From an uncultured Collinsella sp. (lineage in GTDB: Bacteria > Actinomycetota > Coriobacteriia > Coriobacteriales > Coriobacteriaceae), in contig CAAEBN010000030.1 in assembly GCA_900754075.1 (NCBI GenBank), positions 1 to 29,033 on the forward strand: DNA of 29,033 nt. The letters are read 5' to 3'. Of this stretch, positions 13,611 through 24,195 are shown one piece after another. Each line of letters starts with the position of its first letter. Position 1 is the first letter of the stretch. The notes beneath the pieces were generated by a model that did no database searches, was not told where the DNA came from, and was given only the letters and a program-made list of their open reading frames with translations. The translations under genes were made by a program, and so were the position numbers.

Positions 13611-14449
13611 TGAAACGCGATAAGGTTATCAACCGCGCGCTCTCGATTTTCTTTACGATCCTGTCGCTCGCGTGGATCTACCCCGTGTTCATGATTGCGC
13701 TTAATTCTTTTAAGAAAGCGACCGCAATCAGCACCACCACGGCATTCGATCTGCTCACGCCCGAGACGTTCAACGGCCTCGCAAACTACATGCACGCCCT
13801 TAACGAGCAGGGCTTTGCCTCGGCATTTATGTACTCGCTCATCATCACGGTCACGTCGGTCGTGCTGATCTTGGTGTGCTGCTCCATGTGCGCTTGGTAC
13901 GTGGTGCGTGTCAACAACAAGATCTCGAACTTCTTCTATTACCTGTTCGTGTTCTCGATGGTCGTGCCCTTCCAGATGCTCATGTTCACGCTGTCCAATT
14001 TGGCGGACCGCATCGGCTTCAACACGCCGTTCAACATCTGCTTTATCTACCTCGGCTTTGGCGCGGGCCTGGCGGTCTTTATGTTCGCCGGTTTTGTAAA
14101 GAACATTCCGCTCGAGATCGAAGAGGCGGCCATGATTGATGGCTGCAACCCGGTCCAGGTGTTCTTTAAGATCGTCCTTCCCATCATGAAGCCCACCTAT
14201 CTTTCGGTCGGCATCCTCGAGACCATGTGGGTCTGGAACGACTATCTGCTGCCCTACCTTACGCTCGACTCCACCAAGTACAAGACCATTCCTATCTTGA
14301 TCCAGTACTTCCGCGGCGGCTACGGCCACGTCGAGCTCGGCCCCATGATGGCTTGCATCATGATGGTCGTTGTCCCCATCGTCGTCATGTACATCCTCTG
14401 CCAGAAGTACATCATCGACGGCGTGGTGGCAGGTGCCGTCAAGGGCTGA
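13610..14449 (+). CDS. Carbohydrate ABC transporter permease (MalG-type)
   Basis: 279 residues with about six membrane helices. The EAA loop reads IEEAAMIDGCNPVQVFFKIV followed by LPIMKPT. It starts within the stop codon of the MalF-type gene and is the second half of the membrane channel. The text ends in a hydrophobic helix and GVVAGAVKG, as is typical of MalG-like subunits. Confidence 0.92.
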   Translation: MKRDKVINRALSIFFTILSLAWIYPVFMIALNSFKKATAISTTTAFDLLTPETFNGLANYMHALNEQGFASAFMYSLIITVTSVVLILVCCSMCAWYVVRVNNKISNFFYYLFVFSMVVPFQMLMFTLSNLADRIGFNTPFNICFIYLGFGAGLAVFMFAGFVKNIPLEIEEAAMIDGCNPVQVFFKIVLPIMKPTYLSVGILETMWVWNDYLLPYLTLDSTKYKTIPILIQYFRGGYGHVELGPMMACIMMVVVPIVVMYILCQKYIIDGVVAGAVKG

Positions 14450-14474
14450 TGCCGTAACTGTTTTGCAAGTTTCT

Positions 14475-14498
14475 GCGGCGCCCTCAACATGGTGCCGC
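14475..14498 (+). promoter_or_regulatory. Intercistronic hairpin before the ATPase gene
   Basis: GCGGCGCC (14475-14482) pairs with GGTGCCGC (14491-14498) with one G-T pair, without a following T run. It may be a processing or stability element. Confidence 0.45.
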
Positions 14499-14516
14499 AT
14501 ATCGAAAGGTAAAGAC

Positions 14517-15716
14517 ATGGCCGAGATCGTTCTCAAACATGTTCAGAAGGTGTATCCCAACACCGAGTCCAAAAAGAAGGGCTTCTTTGGCAAAAAGAAG
14601 AAGACCGAGGAGAAGAAGCACAACCTCAAGGTTACCGAGGATGGCGTGCTCGCTGTTGAGGACTTTAACCTCACCGTTCACGACCAGGAGTTCGTCGTCC
14701 TCGTTGGCCCGTCTGGCTGCGGTAAGTCCACGACGATGCGCATGGTCGCCGGCCTGGAGGACATTACCTCGGGCGACGTGCTCATCGACGGCAAGCGGGT
14801 CAACGACGTGGCGCCCAAGGACCGCGACATCGCCATGGTGTTCCAGAGCTACGCTCTGTACCCCAACATGACGGTGTACGAGAACATGGCGTTTACGCTT
14901 GAGCTCAAGAAGGTCCCCAAGGACGAGATCGACCGTAAGGTTCGCTCCGCTGCCGAGATCTTGGGTATCACCGAGTACCTCGACCGTAAGCCCAAGGCGC
15001 TTTCGGGCGGCCAGCGTCAGCGTGTCGCTATCGGCCGCGCCATCGTGCGTGATCCTAAGGTCTTCCTGATGGACGAGCCGCTGTCCAACCTGGACGCCAA
15101 GCTGCGTAACCAGATGCGTGCCGAGCTCATCAAGCTGCGCCACGAGATCAAGGGCACGTTCATCTACGTCACCCACGACCAGACCGAGGCCATGACCCTC
15201 GGCGATCGCATTGTGGTCATGAAGGACGGCGTCGTCCAGCAGATTGCCACCCCGCAGGAGGTCTTCAACCATCCCGCGAACATCTTCGTCGCCGGCTTTA
15301 TCGGTGTGCCGCAGATGAACTTCTTCGATGCCCAGCTGGTGCGCTCGGGCAACGGCTTTACCGTCAAGACCGAGGATATGAACGTGGCGCTCGCCCCCGA
15401 GACCTGCGCTCAGCTTGCTCTCAACTGGGACGGCGGCGCCGTGAAGGAGATCACGGCCGGCGTGCGCCCCGAGCAGATTCTGCTTGCCGACGAGGACGAG
15501 GAGGGCGCGCTCCAGGGTACCGTCGAGGTGACCGAGCTCATGGGTTCGACCGAGCATGTCCACGTGACCGCTCCCGATGGCCAGTTCGTCTTGATCATTC
15601 CCGTTGTTGACCTTGAGGCCAAGGGTGCGCTCAAGGCTGGCGATCCCATTTGGTTCAAGTTCGAGAAGAACGCGACCCATCTCTTCGATAAGGTGTCTGG
15701 CAAGAACCTTATCTAG
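14517..15716 (+). CDS. Sugar ABC transporter ATPase (MalK/MsmK/UgpC type)
   Basis: 399 residues from ATG 14517, with GAAAGG upstream. It has Walker A (GPSGCGKSTT), Q-loop (MVFQSYALYPNM), signature (LSGGQRQRVAIGRAIV), Walker B and D-loop (VFLMDEPLSNLDAK) and switch His (VTHDQTEAM). A C-terminal TOBE/regulatory region runs from about residue 240. It powers the two permeases encoded upstream; MsmK-type ATPases often also serve other sugar importers. An unusual feature is a Lys-rich insertion between the first two beta-strands (about residues 13-40, with KKGFFGKKKKTEEKK), which typical MalK proteins lack. Confidence 0.93.
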   Translation: MAEIVLKHVQKVYPNTESKKKGFFGKKKKTEEKKHNLKVTEDGVLAVEDFNLTVHDQEFVVLVGPSGCGKSTTMRMVAGLEDITSGDVLIDGKRVNDVAPKDRDIAMVFQSYALYPNMTVYENMAFTLELKKVPKDEIDRKVRSAAEILGITEYLDRKPKALSGGQRQRVAIGRAIVRDPKVFLMDEPLSNLDAKLRNQMRAELIKLRHEIKGTFIYVTHDQTEAMTLGDRIVVMKDGVVQQIATPQEVFNHPANIFVAGFIGVPQMNFFDAQLVRSGNGFTVKTEDMNVALAPETCAQLALNWDGGAVKEITAGVRPEQILLADEDEEGALQGTVEVTELMGSTEHVHVTAPDGQFVLIIPVVDLEAKGALKAGDPIWFKFEKNATHLFDKVSGKNLI

Positions 15717-15784
15717 GCCCGGTGCATCCGGACCCTCCCTTTGGGCGACTGCGGTATTGCCATCCTTTTGCCGCGGTCACATAT

Positions 15785-15828
15785 AAGGCTCCCCTCCCGT
15801 CCGCTGGGCGAGAGGGGAGCCTTTCTTT
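15785..15828 (+). terminator. Terminator of the ABC operon
   Basis: AAGGCTCCCCTC (15785-15796) pairs with GAGGGGAGCCTT (15812-15823), followed by TCTTT. It ends the four-gene operon. Confidence 0.9.
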
Positions 15829-15848
15829 GTGTTGGGGTTGTCTGGCCG

Positions 15849-16092
15849 GTCGTTTGTCTCGATCTGTAACAGGTAGGGCCGATTTCGGACGTTAGATGTT
15901 ACAGATCGAGACGGTTCCGCTGAGCTAACCATTTCATCTAAATCTGTAACACCGAAGGTGAATTTCAGCTGCTAGATGTTACAGATTGAGATAAACCCAA
16001 GGGGAGGGGCCGGTATGTCTCAATCTGTAACAGCTGGGACCGTTTTTACCGAGTAGTTGTTACAGATCGAGATTGTTTGGTCGAGACAAACC
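15849..16092. repeat. Array of three regularly spaced 57-bp hairpins
   Basis: The three units are 15856-15912, 15936-15992 and 16017-16073, with starts 80 and 81 bp apart. Each has 16-bp arms of the form (G/A)TCT(C/A)(G/A)ATCTGTAACA and its inverse, and a loop of exactly 25 bases. Arms are conserved, with G-T or single mismatches; loops are mostly different in sequence, sharing only a T-rich centre. The array is bracketed by a further inverted pair, GTTTGTCTCGA (15852-15862) and TCGAGACAAAC (16081-16091). It fills the space between two convergent terminators, and no gene lies inside. It resembles a BIME-type cluster of extragenic palindromes, but the even loop length is unusual. Confidence 0.85.
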
Positions 16093-16112
16093 ATAGACCG
16101 GCGTATCGGCAC

Positions 16113-16146
16113 AAAAAGCGGAGCCGCGTTGCCGCGACTCCGCTTT
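16113..16146 (-). terminator. Terminator of glgP
   Basis: On the minus strand, AAAGCGGAGTCGCGG and its GC-rich complement end in GCTTTTTG. The stem arms are 16115-16123 and 16138-16146, with extra CCGCG/CGCGA-type pairing inside. It starts 26 bases past the glgP stop. Confidence 0.88.
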
Positions 16147-16172
16147 CAAGAGGATGGGTAAAGAAAACGAAA

Positions 16173-18440
<2,268 letters not shown>

Positions 18441-18480
18441 GTTTTCTCCTGTGATGGGTTGTTTCATGTCTGCAATTCAT

Positions 18481-18520
18481 AAGAAGCCCGCGCGAGGGGA
18501 TTGGGGTGGCCTCGCGCGGG
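18481..18520 (-). terminator. Hairpin/weak terminator between malQ and glgP
   Basis: Perfect 11-bp arms, CCCGCGCGAGG (18487-18497) and its complement (18510-18520), are followed on the minus strand by GCTTCTTAT. The T run is broken, so partial read-through into glgP is likely. Confidence 0.7.
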
Positions 18521-18568
18521 AAAAGCAAGCGCGTCCGCACGGTGGGGAGGGGTCGGGCGCGGTAGCTC

Positions 18569-20074
18569 CTATTGAGGAAGCTCGATTTCGGCTTCCGACG
18601 GGATGCGGAAGTAGGTCTCGGTCCAGTCGGTGAGTTTGTGCTCGAGCTCGCGGGTGATGGCGCCGTCGAGCATGCGCCAGGTCCAGTTGCCGCCCAGCGT
18701 GGCAGGGGTGTTGATGCGCGCCTCGTTGCCCAAGTTGAGCAAATCCTGCATGGTGTAGATGCACGTGTCGCTCACGCTGGCGGCGATGGTGCGATTGAGT
18801 GCATCTGCCATGGGTTCGCCGGCCTGCTGATGGGTGTACAGGGCTGCCTGCTCACGCTGACGCGGGGTGGCCGTTCCCTCAAACCAACCGCGCGCCGTCT
18901 CGTTGTCGTGGGTGCCCACATAGGCGATGGTGTTGGCGATGTAGTTATGCGGCAGGTAGTACGAGTTGGTGCCCTCAAAGGCAAACTGCAGGATCTTCAT
19001 GCCGGGGAAGCCCGAGTTGTCGCGCATGTCGATGACGCCGGGGGTGAGGAAGCCCAGGTCCTCCGCGATGATGGGCAGCGTGCCGAGCTTTTCCTCGAGC
19101 GTCTTGAAGAACTTGAGGCCGGGACCCTGCGTCCACGAACCGTAGGACGAATCGGGCGAGGAGAACGGCACCTCCCAATAGGCCTCGAAGCCGCGGAAGT
19201 GATCCAAGCGGATGACGTCGTACATGTCGAGGGCGGCGCGAATGCGGCCCTCCCACCAGGAGAAGCCGTCGGATTCCATGGCGTCCCAGTCGTAGATGGG
19301 GTTGCCCCAGTACTGGCCGGTGGCCGAGAACTGGTCGGGCGGCGTGCCGGCGACGCTCACGGGATTGCCGGCGGCGTCGATCTTAAAGAGCTCAGGCGTC
19401 GCCCACATCTCGACGGAGTCACGCGAGACATAGATGGGCAGGTCGCCGATGATGAGAATGTCGCGCTCGTTGGCATAGGCCTTGAGGCGGCTCCACTGGC
19501 GATCGAAGAAGTACTGCGTCATCTGGTGGTAGAGCATACGCGCCGGATGGTCGGCGCAGACCTTGGCGGAAGCCTCACCGCGGGTGCGGAGCTCCGCGGG
19601 CCACTCCCAAAACGCCTTGAGACCGCACTCCTCTTTGACGGTCATAAACTCACAGTAGGGGATGAGCCAGTCCTCGTTGGCCTGGATAAAGTCATCGAAA
19701 TCGGCTGGCTTGTCGGCGGCAAAGCGCTCGGCGGCGCGGTCGAGAATCTGACGGCGGCCGCCAAAGATGGCACCGTAGTCGACATTGCTGGGGTCGGATC
19801 CCAGATACACGCCATCGATATCGCGCTGCTCCAGATACCCTGCCTCGATAAGCTCGGCAAAGTCGATAAAGTTGGGGTTGCCTGCGCGGGCCGAGAACGA
19901 CTGATAGGGCGAATCGCCATAGCTGGTCGTCGTAAGGGGCAGAATCTGCCAGTAATGTTGTTTGCACGAGGCGAGAAAATCGACGAAGTCGTAGGCATTC
20001 CAGCCAAAGCCGCCGATTCCGTATGGTCCGGGCAGAGATGAGACGGGCATGAGGACGCCGCTTGCACGCTCCAT
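18569..20074 (-). CDS. malQ: 4-alpha-glucanotransferase (amylomaltase)
   Basis: GH77 enzyme that transfers glucan segments between malto-oligosaccharides and releases glucose, feeding the phosphorylase. ATG 20074 is chosen, 7 bases after GGTGAG; TTG 20089 and GTG 20086 are in frame but badly placed. The 501-residue product has the expected catalytic set: nucleophile Asp291 (RLDHFRGFEAYWEVP), acid/base Glu338 (IAEDLG) and Asp390 (GTHDNETARGW). The N-terminal signature is SSLPGPYGIGGFG. The promoter region carries a TTGTTTAAACAT palindrome at 20173-20184, suggesting control together with the ABC importer. The galE terminator upstream separates it from galE. Confidence 0.95.
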   Translation of the reverse strand: MERASGVLMPVSSLPGPYGIGGFGWNAYDFVDFLASCKQHYWQILPLTTTSYGDSPYQSFSARAGNPNFIDFAELIEAGYLEQRDIDGVYLGSDPSNVDYGAIFGGRRQILDRAAERFAADKPADFDDFIQANEDWLIPYCEFMTVKEECGLKAFWEWPAELRTRGEASAKVCADHPARMLYHQMTQYFFDRQWSRLKAYANERDILIIGDLPIYVSRDSVEMWATPELFKIDAAGNPVSVAGTPPDQFSATGQYWGNPIYDWDAMESDGFSWWEGRIRAALDMYDVIRLDHFRGFEAYWEVPFSSPDSSYGSWTQGPGLKFFKTLEEKLGTLPIIAEDLGFLTPGVIDMRDNSGFPGMKILQFAFEGTNSYYLPHNYIANTIAYVGTHDNETARGWFEGTATPRQREQAALYTHQQAGEPMADALNRTIAASVSDTCIYTMQDLLNLGNEARINTPATLGGNWTWRMLDGAITRELEHKLTDWTETYFRIPSEAEIELPQ

Positions 20075-20172
20075 GAATGCGCTCACCAACCTTCTTGTTG
20101 TGGGGTCGGCCTGCCGATGGGTGTGCAGTCCGCCTCCGATGTTCTGATTCGATACGCCTATTGTAAAACATG

Positions 20173-20184
20173 TTGTTTAAACAT
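20173..20184. promoter_or_regulatory. Operator-like palindrome upstream of malQ
   Basis: TTGTTTAAACAT matches 11 of 12 positions of TTGTTTAAACAA and lies within a wider ACATGT...ACATGT dyad (20168-20186). On the minus strand it lies just before TACAAT, a possible -10, so a bound protein would overlap the promoter. It is 99 bases upstream of the malQ start. Confidence 0.55.
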
Positions 20185-20237
20185 GTACAGGCAAGATAAA
20201 AAAGTTGGTCGATTTTCGGCGAATGGTTACACGCCAT

Positions 20238-20272
20238 GAAAAAGCCCCGACCTCACAACGTGAGATCGGGGC
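20238..20272 (-). terminator. Terminator of galE
   Basis: GCCCCGACCTCAC (20244-20256) pairs with GTGAGATCGGGGC (20260-20272) with one mismatch, followed on the minus strand by TTTTTC. Confidence 0.92.
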
Positions 20273-20294
20273 AAGAGCGGTATGTAGGTTTTTG

Positions 20295-21356
20295 CTACTC
20301 GGCGTCGGCGAAGCCGTTGGGGTTGTGGCTCTGCCAGTTCCAGCTATCGCGGCACATGTCCGCGATGTCGTATTGGGCCTTCCAGCCCATCATGCGCTCG
20401 GCCTTGGAGGCATCGCACCAGTTGGCAGCGATGTCGCCGGCGCGGCGCTCGCGGATCACGTAGGGCAGCTCCTTGCCACAAGCCTTGGAGAAGGCGGCGA
20501 CGACCTCGAGTACCGAGGTACCGGTGCCGGTGCCCAAGTTAAAGATCTCGACGCCGGTCTTGCCGTTCATCCAGTTAAGGGCGGCAACGTGACCAGAGGC
20601 CAGATCGCACACGTGGATGTAGTCGCGCACGCCGGTGCCGTCGGGGGTGGGGTAGTCGTTGCCAAAGACCTGAACGGCCTCGAGCTTGCCCACGGCGACC
20701 TGGGCGACATAGGGCACCAAGTTGTTGGGGATGCCCTTGGGGTCCTCGCCGATCAGGCCCGACGGATGAGCGCCGATGGGGTTGAAGTAACGGAGCAGCA
20801 CGACGTCCCACTCGGGGTCGGCGGTGTGGACGTCCATAAGGATCTGCTCGATCATCCACTTGGTCCAACCATAGGGGTTGGTCGCGGGCTTCTTAGGATC
20901 CTCCTCGGTGACGGGCGGGTTGTCCGGGTCGCCGTAGACGGTCGAGGAGCTCGAGAAGATGATGGACTTGCAGCCATGGTTGCGCATGACGTCGATGAGC
21001 ACCAGGGTGTTCTCGATGTTGTTGTGGTAGTACTCGACGGGCTTGCTCACCGACTCGCCGACGGCCTTAAAGCCGGCGAAGTGGATGACGCGGTCGATCT
21101 GATGGGTATCGAAGATCTTGTTCATCGCATCGCGGTCGAGCACGTTGGCCTCGTAGAAGGTGAGGTTCTTGGCGGCCTCGTCGCCCACGATGGTCTTGAC
21201 GCGGTCGACGGCGACGGCGCTGGAGTTGGAGAGATCATCGACGATGACGACCTGGTAGCCACCCTCGAGCAGCTGAACGACGGTGTGCGAGCCGATAAAG
21301 CCGGCGCCACCGGTAACGAGGACGCAGGTGTCTTTGGGGTCGAGTGCTTTGGACAT
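20295..21356 (-). CDS. galE: UDP-glucose 4-epimerase
   Basis: Interconverts UDP-glucose and UDP-galactose (Leloir pathway; precursors for surface glycans). The 353-residue product has the NAD-binding GGAGFIGS motif (residues 16-23), the catalytic Ser/Thr block SSSSTVYGD and the Tyr162-Gly-Trp-Thr-Lys166 pair, followed by substrate-loop text (RYFNPIGAHPSG, PNNLVPYVAQVA). AGGAG precedes the ATG by 7 bases. On the minus strand a good -10 (TATACT, 21394-21399) lies upstream. It is transcribed alone, with its own terminator. Confidence 0.95.
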   Translation of the reverse strand: MSKALDPKDTCVLVTGGAGFIGSHTVVQLLEGGYQVVIVDDLSNSSAVAVDRVKTIVGDEAAKNLTFYEANVLDRDAMNKIFDTHQIDRVIHFAGFKAVGESVSKPVEYYHNNIENTLVLIDVMRNHGCKSIIFSSSSTVYGDPDNPPVTEEDPKKPATNPYGWTKWMIEQILMDVHTADPEWDVVLLRYFNPIGAHPSGLIGEDPKGIPNNLVPYVAQVAVGKLEAVQVFGNDYPTPDGTGVRDYIHVCDLASGHVAALNWMNGKTGVEIFNLGTGTGTSVLEVVAAFSKACGKELPYVIRERRAGDIAANWCDASKAERMMGWKAQYDIADMCRDSWNWQSHNPNGFADAE

Positions 21357-21550
21357 GTAGTCTCCTATCGAATCAGGAACACTTCTTCAGGGGAGTATAG
21401 CGCAGGCAGGGACACCCAAATCGTGCGCTGTAGGAAAAGCAGAGGATTGTGCTAACGTACTCATAGAAGAGCTTGCGTACGCATAACCTGATCTTTGGCA
21501 TTTGCTTACGAGCCGCTGACCTTGTAGTTTCCTGCCGTTCGTGGAAATCG

Positions 21551-21578
21551 TTGGGACGCGCCATATGTACGCTAATAT
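21551..21578 (+). promoter_or_regulatory. Possible promoter of the secreted hydrolase gene
   Basis: TTGGGA (21551-21556) and TAATAT (21573-21578) are 16 bp apart, each matching consensus at 4 of 6 positions. AT-rich words ATATGTAC, ATATGTATG and GACATATAA follow. The rest of the 266-bp gap back to galE shows nothing further beyond the galE -10. Confidence 0.35.
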
Positions 21579-21622
21579 GTATGAGTTGAGCGACATATAA
21601 ATAAACATGTAACGGAGTACAT

Positions 21623-22828
21623 ATGTCACCAAACAGCGATTCCATCCTTTCCCAGGAGCTCTCGCGCCGCACTGCCCTCAAGGCTCTGTTCGGCGCCGCT
21701 TCTGCGGCGGTTCTTTTTGGCCTGCCCGCTCGCGCCCATGCGGCGGAGGCTTCCAAAGAAACCACCGATAAACTGAATGCCGCCCAGGCCCAACTCGACG
21801 AGGTTCAGGCCCAGCTCGACAGCATCGCAAATGAGTATGCGGCGCTGGCCAACAAGAATGCCCAGACCCTCAACGACATCGAGAATGTCCAGGGCAAGAT
21901 TGACGACACGCAGGCCCAGATCGATGAAAAGAAGGCCGAGCTCAAGAAGAAGCGCAACGACCTTTCCGATCGCGTGGCCGCCAGCTACAAGTCCGGCGGC
22001 ACGAACATCCTGTCGCTGCTGCTGGCCTCTGGCTCGTTTGAGGAACTCGTCGCCAACGCGCATTACGTTGAGAAGATCAACAAGAGCGACCGCGATGCCA
22101 TCGAGGATATCCAGACGATTCAGGCTGAGCTCGACGCACAGAAGACCGAGCTCGAAGCACAAAAGGCCGACCTGGAAAAACTCAAGGACCAGCAGACGGC
22201 TCAGATGCAGGATATGCAGGCCAAGCAGCAAGAAGTCCAGACCGTGCTGAACGGTCTTTCCGACGACGTCAAGGAGCTCATGGCTCAGCGCGATTCCGAG
22301 ATCCTCGCTGCCGCCCAGGCTGAGGAGGCTGCCAGGAAGGCCGCCGCTGCCGCTGCCGCCGCGAACAAGAACAATTCCTACTCGGGTGGTTCAAGCTCGG
22401 GTGGCGGATCGTATGCGCCCGGAACCCCGCAACAGAATGCCGGCTCGGGCAAACAGCAGGCCGTCGTCAACGCGTGCTACTCCACGCCTTCGCCGGGTCA
22501 GAACTGGTGCGCGGCGTGGGTTACCAATGTCTTCCGTAACGCCGGCGTGGGCTATTTTGGCGGCAACGCGTGTGACATGTTCAACGCCTGGTGCTATAGC
22601 TCCGATCGCTCGGCGCTGCAGGTGGGCATGATCGTGGCCGACTCATCGCATAGCGGTACCGGCATGCCGGGTCTGATCTATGGCCACGTGGGCATCTATG
22701 TTGGCGGCGGCATCGTTATGAGCAACGAGGGTGCCATTACGTCTAAGTCGCTCGATTCGTTTATTAGCTTCTATGGCACTGGCTCTGGCGTGCGTTGGGG
22801 CTGGCTCGGCGGTATTGCGCTGTCGTAA
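21623..22828 (+). CDS. Secreted coiled-coil cell-wall hydrolase (CHAP/NlpC-P60-like)
   Basis: 401 residues; CGGAG lies upstream of the ATG. The N-terminus is a twin-arginine signal (LSRRTALKALFG, hydrophobic run, cleavage after ALA-like AHA). Residues about 45-250 are a long Gln/Lys/Glu-rich coiled coil with a hydrophobic break (SGGTNILSLLLASGSFEELV), the layout of PcsB/CwlO-type hydrolases. A Gly/Ser-rich linker follows. The C-terminal domain (about 275-401) has a catalytic Cys296 (NWCAAWVTNVF) and His355 (GHVGIYVGGG), typical of CHAP or NlpC/P60 amidases and endopeptidases. In PcsB/RipC-like proteins the coiled coil holds the enzyme inactive until FtsEX releases it. No ftsEX is nearby. The exact bond cut cannot be told from sequence. 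Confidence 0.85.
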   Translation: MSPNSDSILSQELSRRTALKALFGAASAAVLFGLPARAHAAEASKETTDKLNAAQAQLDEVQAQLDSIANEYAALANKNAQTLNDIENVQGKIDDTQAQIDEKKAELKKKRNDLSDRVAASYKSGGTNILSLLLASGSFEELVANAHYVEKINKSDRDAIEDIQTIQAELDAQKTELEAQKADLEKLKDQQTAQMQDMQAKQQEVQTVLNGLSDDVKELMAQRDSEILAAAQAEEAARKAAAAAAAANKNNSYSGGSSSGGGSYAPGTPQQNAGSGKQQAVVNACYSTPSPGQNWCAAWVTNVFRNAGVGYFGGNACDMFNAWCYSSDRSALQVGMIVADSSHSGTGMPGLIYGHVGIYVGGGIVMSNEGAITSKSLDSFISFYGTGSGVRWGWLGGIALS

Positions 22829-22836
22829 AGCCGACG

Positions 22837-22972
22837 GGGCCGCGTGCCCGCCCGCAATATATTTGATTGCCTGCTCGGGCAGTCCTGCGCAAGACGAAGG
22901 CCACATTAAGTGGCCTTCTTTGCGTGCGGAACTCGCGATCAATCAAATATAATGCGGGCGGGCACGCGGCCC
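22837..22972. repeat. Palindromic repeat, copy B (complete)
   Basis: The 33-bp arms 22837-22869 and 22940-22972 are inverted repeats with one mismatch. The core at 22870-22939 (70 bp) has a central hairpin GAAGGCCAC-ATTAA-GTGGCCTTC flanked by TCCTGCGCAAGAC and TTTGCGTGCGGAACTCGCGAT. The core matches copy A (17-85, other strand) throughout; in the central hairpin the arms differ but both sides change together, keeping the pairing. The outer arms share nothing with copy A. It starts 8 bases after the hydrolase gene stop, before the terminator at 23025. Confidence 0.88.
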
Positions 22973-23024
22973 TCTCGGGTTTGGGGCGCGACACACCGGA
23001 CTGGGTTATCTGAATGAATATGGT

Positions 23025-23051
23025 GAAGGCCCCTTTCGGGGCCTTCTTTTT
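23025..23051 (+). terminator. Terminator between convergent hydrolase and murB genes
   Basis: GAAGGCCCC-TTTC-GGGGCCTTC with a following T run. The T run overlaps the murB stop codon on the other strand. On the minus strand the tail is less T-rich (ACCATATTC), so its main direction is for the plus-strand gene. Confidence 0.85.
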
Positions 23052-24012
23052 ATAAAAATTCGCCTACTCGGTGGACTTCGGGTTCTAGGTCTACGTCGAA
23101 TTGGCCTTTGACGGTTGTTTGGATGTGGCGGATGAGTTCGTCAACGTCGGCGGCGGTGGCGTGGTTGGCGTTGACGATAAAACCGCAGTGCTTTTCGCTT
23201 ACCTGCGCGCCGCCAACGGCGTGTCCTCGCAGGCCGGCATCCATGATGAGTTTGCCGGCAAAGTAACCCTCGGGGCGCTTGAAAGTGGAGCCGGCGCTCG
23301 GCATGTCGAGCGGCTGCTTGTCCTCGCGGCGCTGGCGGTAGTCGTCCATGTCGGCCTTGATCATCGCGGCGTTGCCCGGGGCGAGATTGAAGGTGGCCGA
23401 AAGCACGATAAAGCCGTCATCGGCGATGCGGCTCTTTCGATAACCCAGGTTGAGCTCGTCGACATCGAACTCGATGATATTGCCGCTGCCGCGGGTGCCG
23501 TCGTCGAGCTGGCGAGCGGGTTTGTAGACGCGCACGGACTCCAGCACATCGGCCATGCAGGCACCGTAGGCACCGGCGTTCATGTAGCAGGCGCCGCCGA
23601 CCGATCCGGGGATGCCCGAGATGGGCTCCATGCCGGTGAGACCGGCCTCGGCTGCCGCGGCTGCGACATCGGAAAGCAGCGCGCCGGCTGCCGCCGTGAC
23701 GTGCGTGCCGTCGATCGTAATGTCGGAGAGGCCTTCGCCCAGCGCCACGACGACGCCGCGGATGCCCTTGTCGCCGACGAGTAGGTCGGAGCCGTTGCCC
23801 ACGATGGTGAGGGGCAGATCGCAGCGATAGCAGGTATCGAGCGTGGCGACGAGGCCCTGCTCGGTATCGGGCGTGACAAAGACGTCGGCCGGGCCGCCGA
23901 TCTTAAACGTGGTGTGCTCGCGCATGGGCTCGCTCATCAGTACGTTGTCCTCGCCGGCAACGCCAGCAAGCGCGCACAGCAGGTCCTCGTTAAAAAAGTC
24001 GTTCTCGTGCAT
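23050..24012 (-). CDS. murB: UDP-N-acetylenolpyruvoylglucosamine reductase
   Basis: FAD enzyme that reduces UDP-GlcNAc-enolpyruvate to UDP-MurNAc in cytoplasmic peptidoglycan synthesis. ATG 24012 is chosen (AAGGCGG upstream, 10-base spacing); an earlier in-frame ATG at 24057 has no site. The 320-residue product has the FAD-binding blocks TTFKIGGPAD and GNGSDLLVGDKGIRG, the GIPGSVGGACYMNAGAYG signature and the C-terminal PSAGSTFKRPEG with the proton-donor Ser. The missing Tyr loop near the C-terminal domain fits a type II MurB. It is transcribed alone, divergent from the LacI-family gene. Confidence 0.95.
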   Translation of the reverse strand: MHENDFFNEDLLCALAGVAGEDNVLMSEPMREHTTFKIGGPADVFVTPDTEQGLVATLDTCYRCDLPLTIVGNGSDLLVGDKGIRGVVVALGEGLSDITIDGTHVTAAAGALLSDVAAAAAEAGLTGMEPISGIPGSVGGACYMNAGAYGACMADVLESVRVYKPARQLDDGTRGSGNIIEFDVDELNLGYRKSRIADDGFIVLSATFNLAPGNAAMIKADMDDYRQRREDKQPLDMPSAGSTFKRPEGYFAGKLIMDAGLRGHAVGGAQVSEKHCGFIVNANHATAADVDELIRHIQTTVKGQFDVDLEPEVHRVGEFL

Positions 24013-24195
24013 ACGAATATCCGCCTTTTGGTGGTCGTTGTCATCAATCGATTGCAATATACCCCACCCGGACGGATTTGGTGCGCTGGCGGCGATAAAA
24101 CAGCCGTCTACCGGATTGGTAAAGTGTTTATCACCGAGGTAGAGGGGTAGTCGCTATACTTTCAAGAGATTGCGCGTAAACCCGGAAGGAGCGAG

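Noticed and set aside
15849..16092. CRISPR array
   Set aside because: The repeated unit is the inverted stem around a loop, with only three units, 57-bp units and about 23-bp joints; there is no direct-repeat/spacer pattern and no cas gene.
20205..21455. Plus-strand 416-aa frame opposite galE
   Set aside because: Reverse-frame shadow; the minus-strand frame is an unambiguous epimerase.
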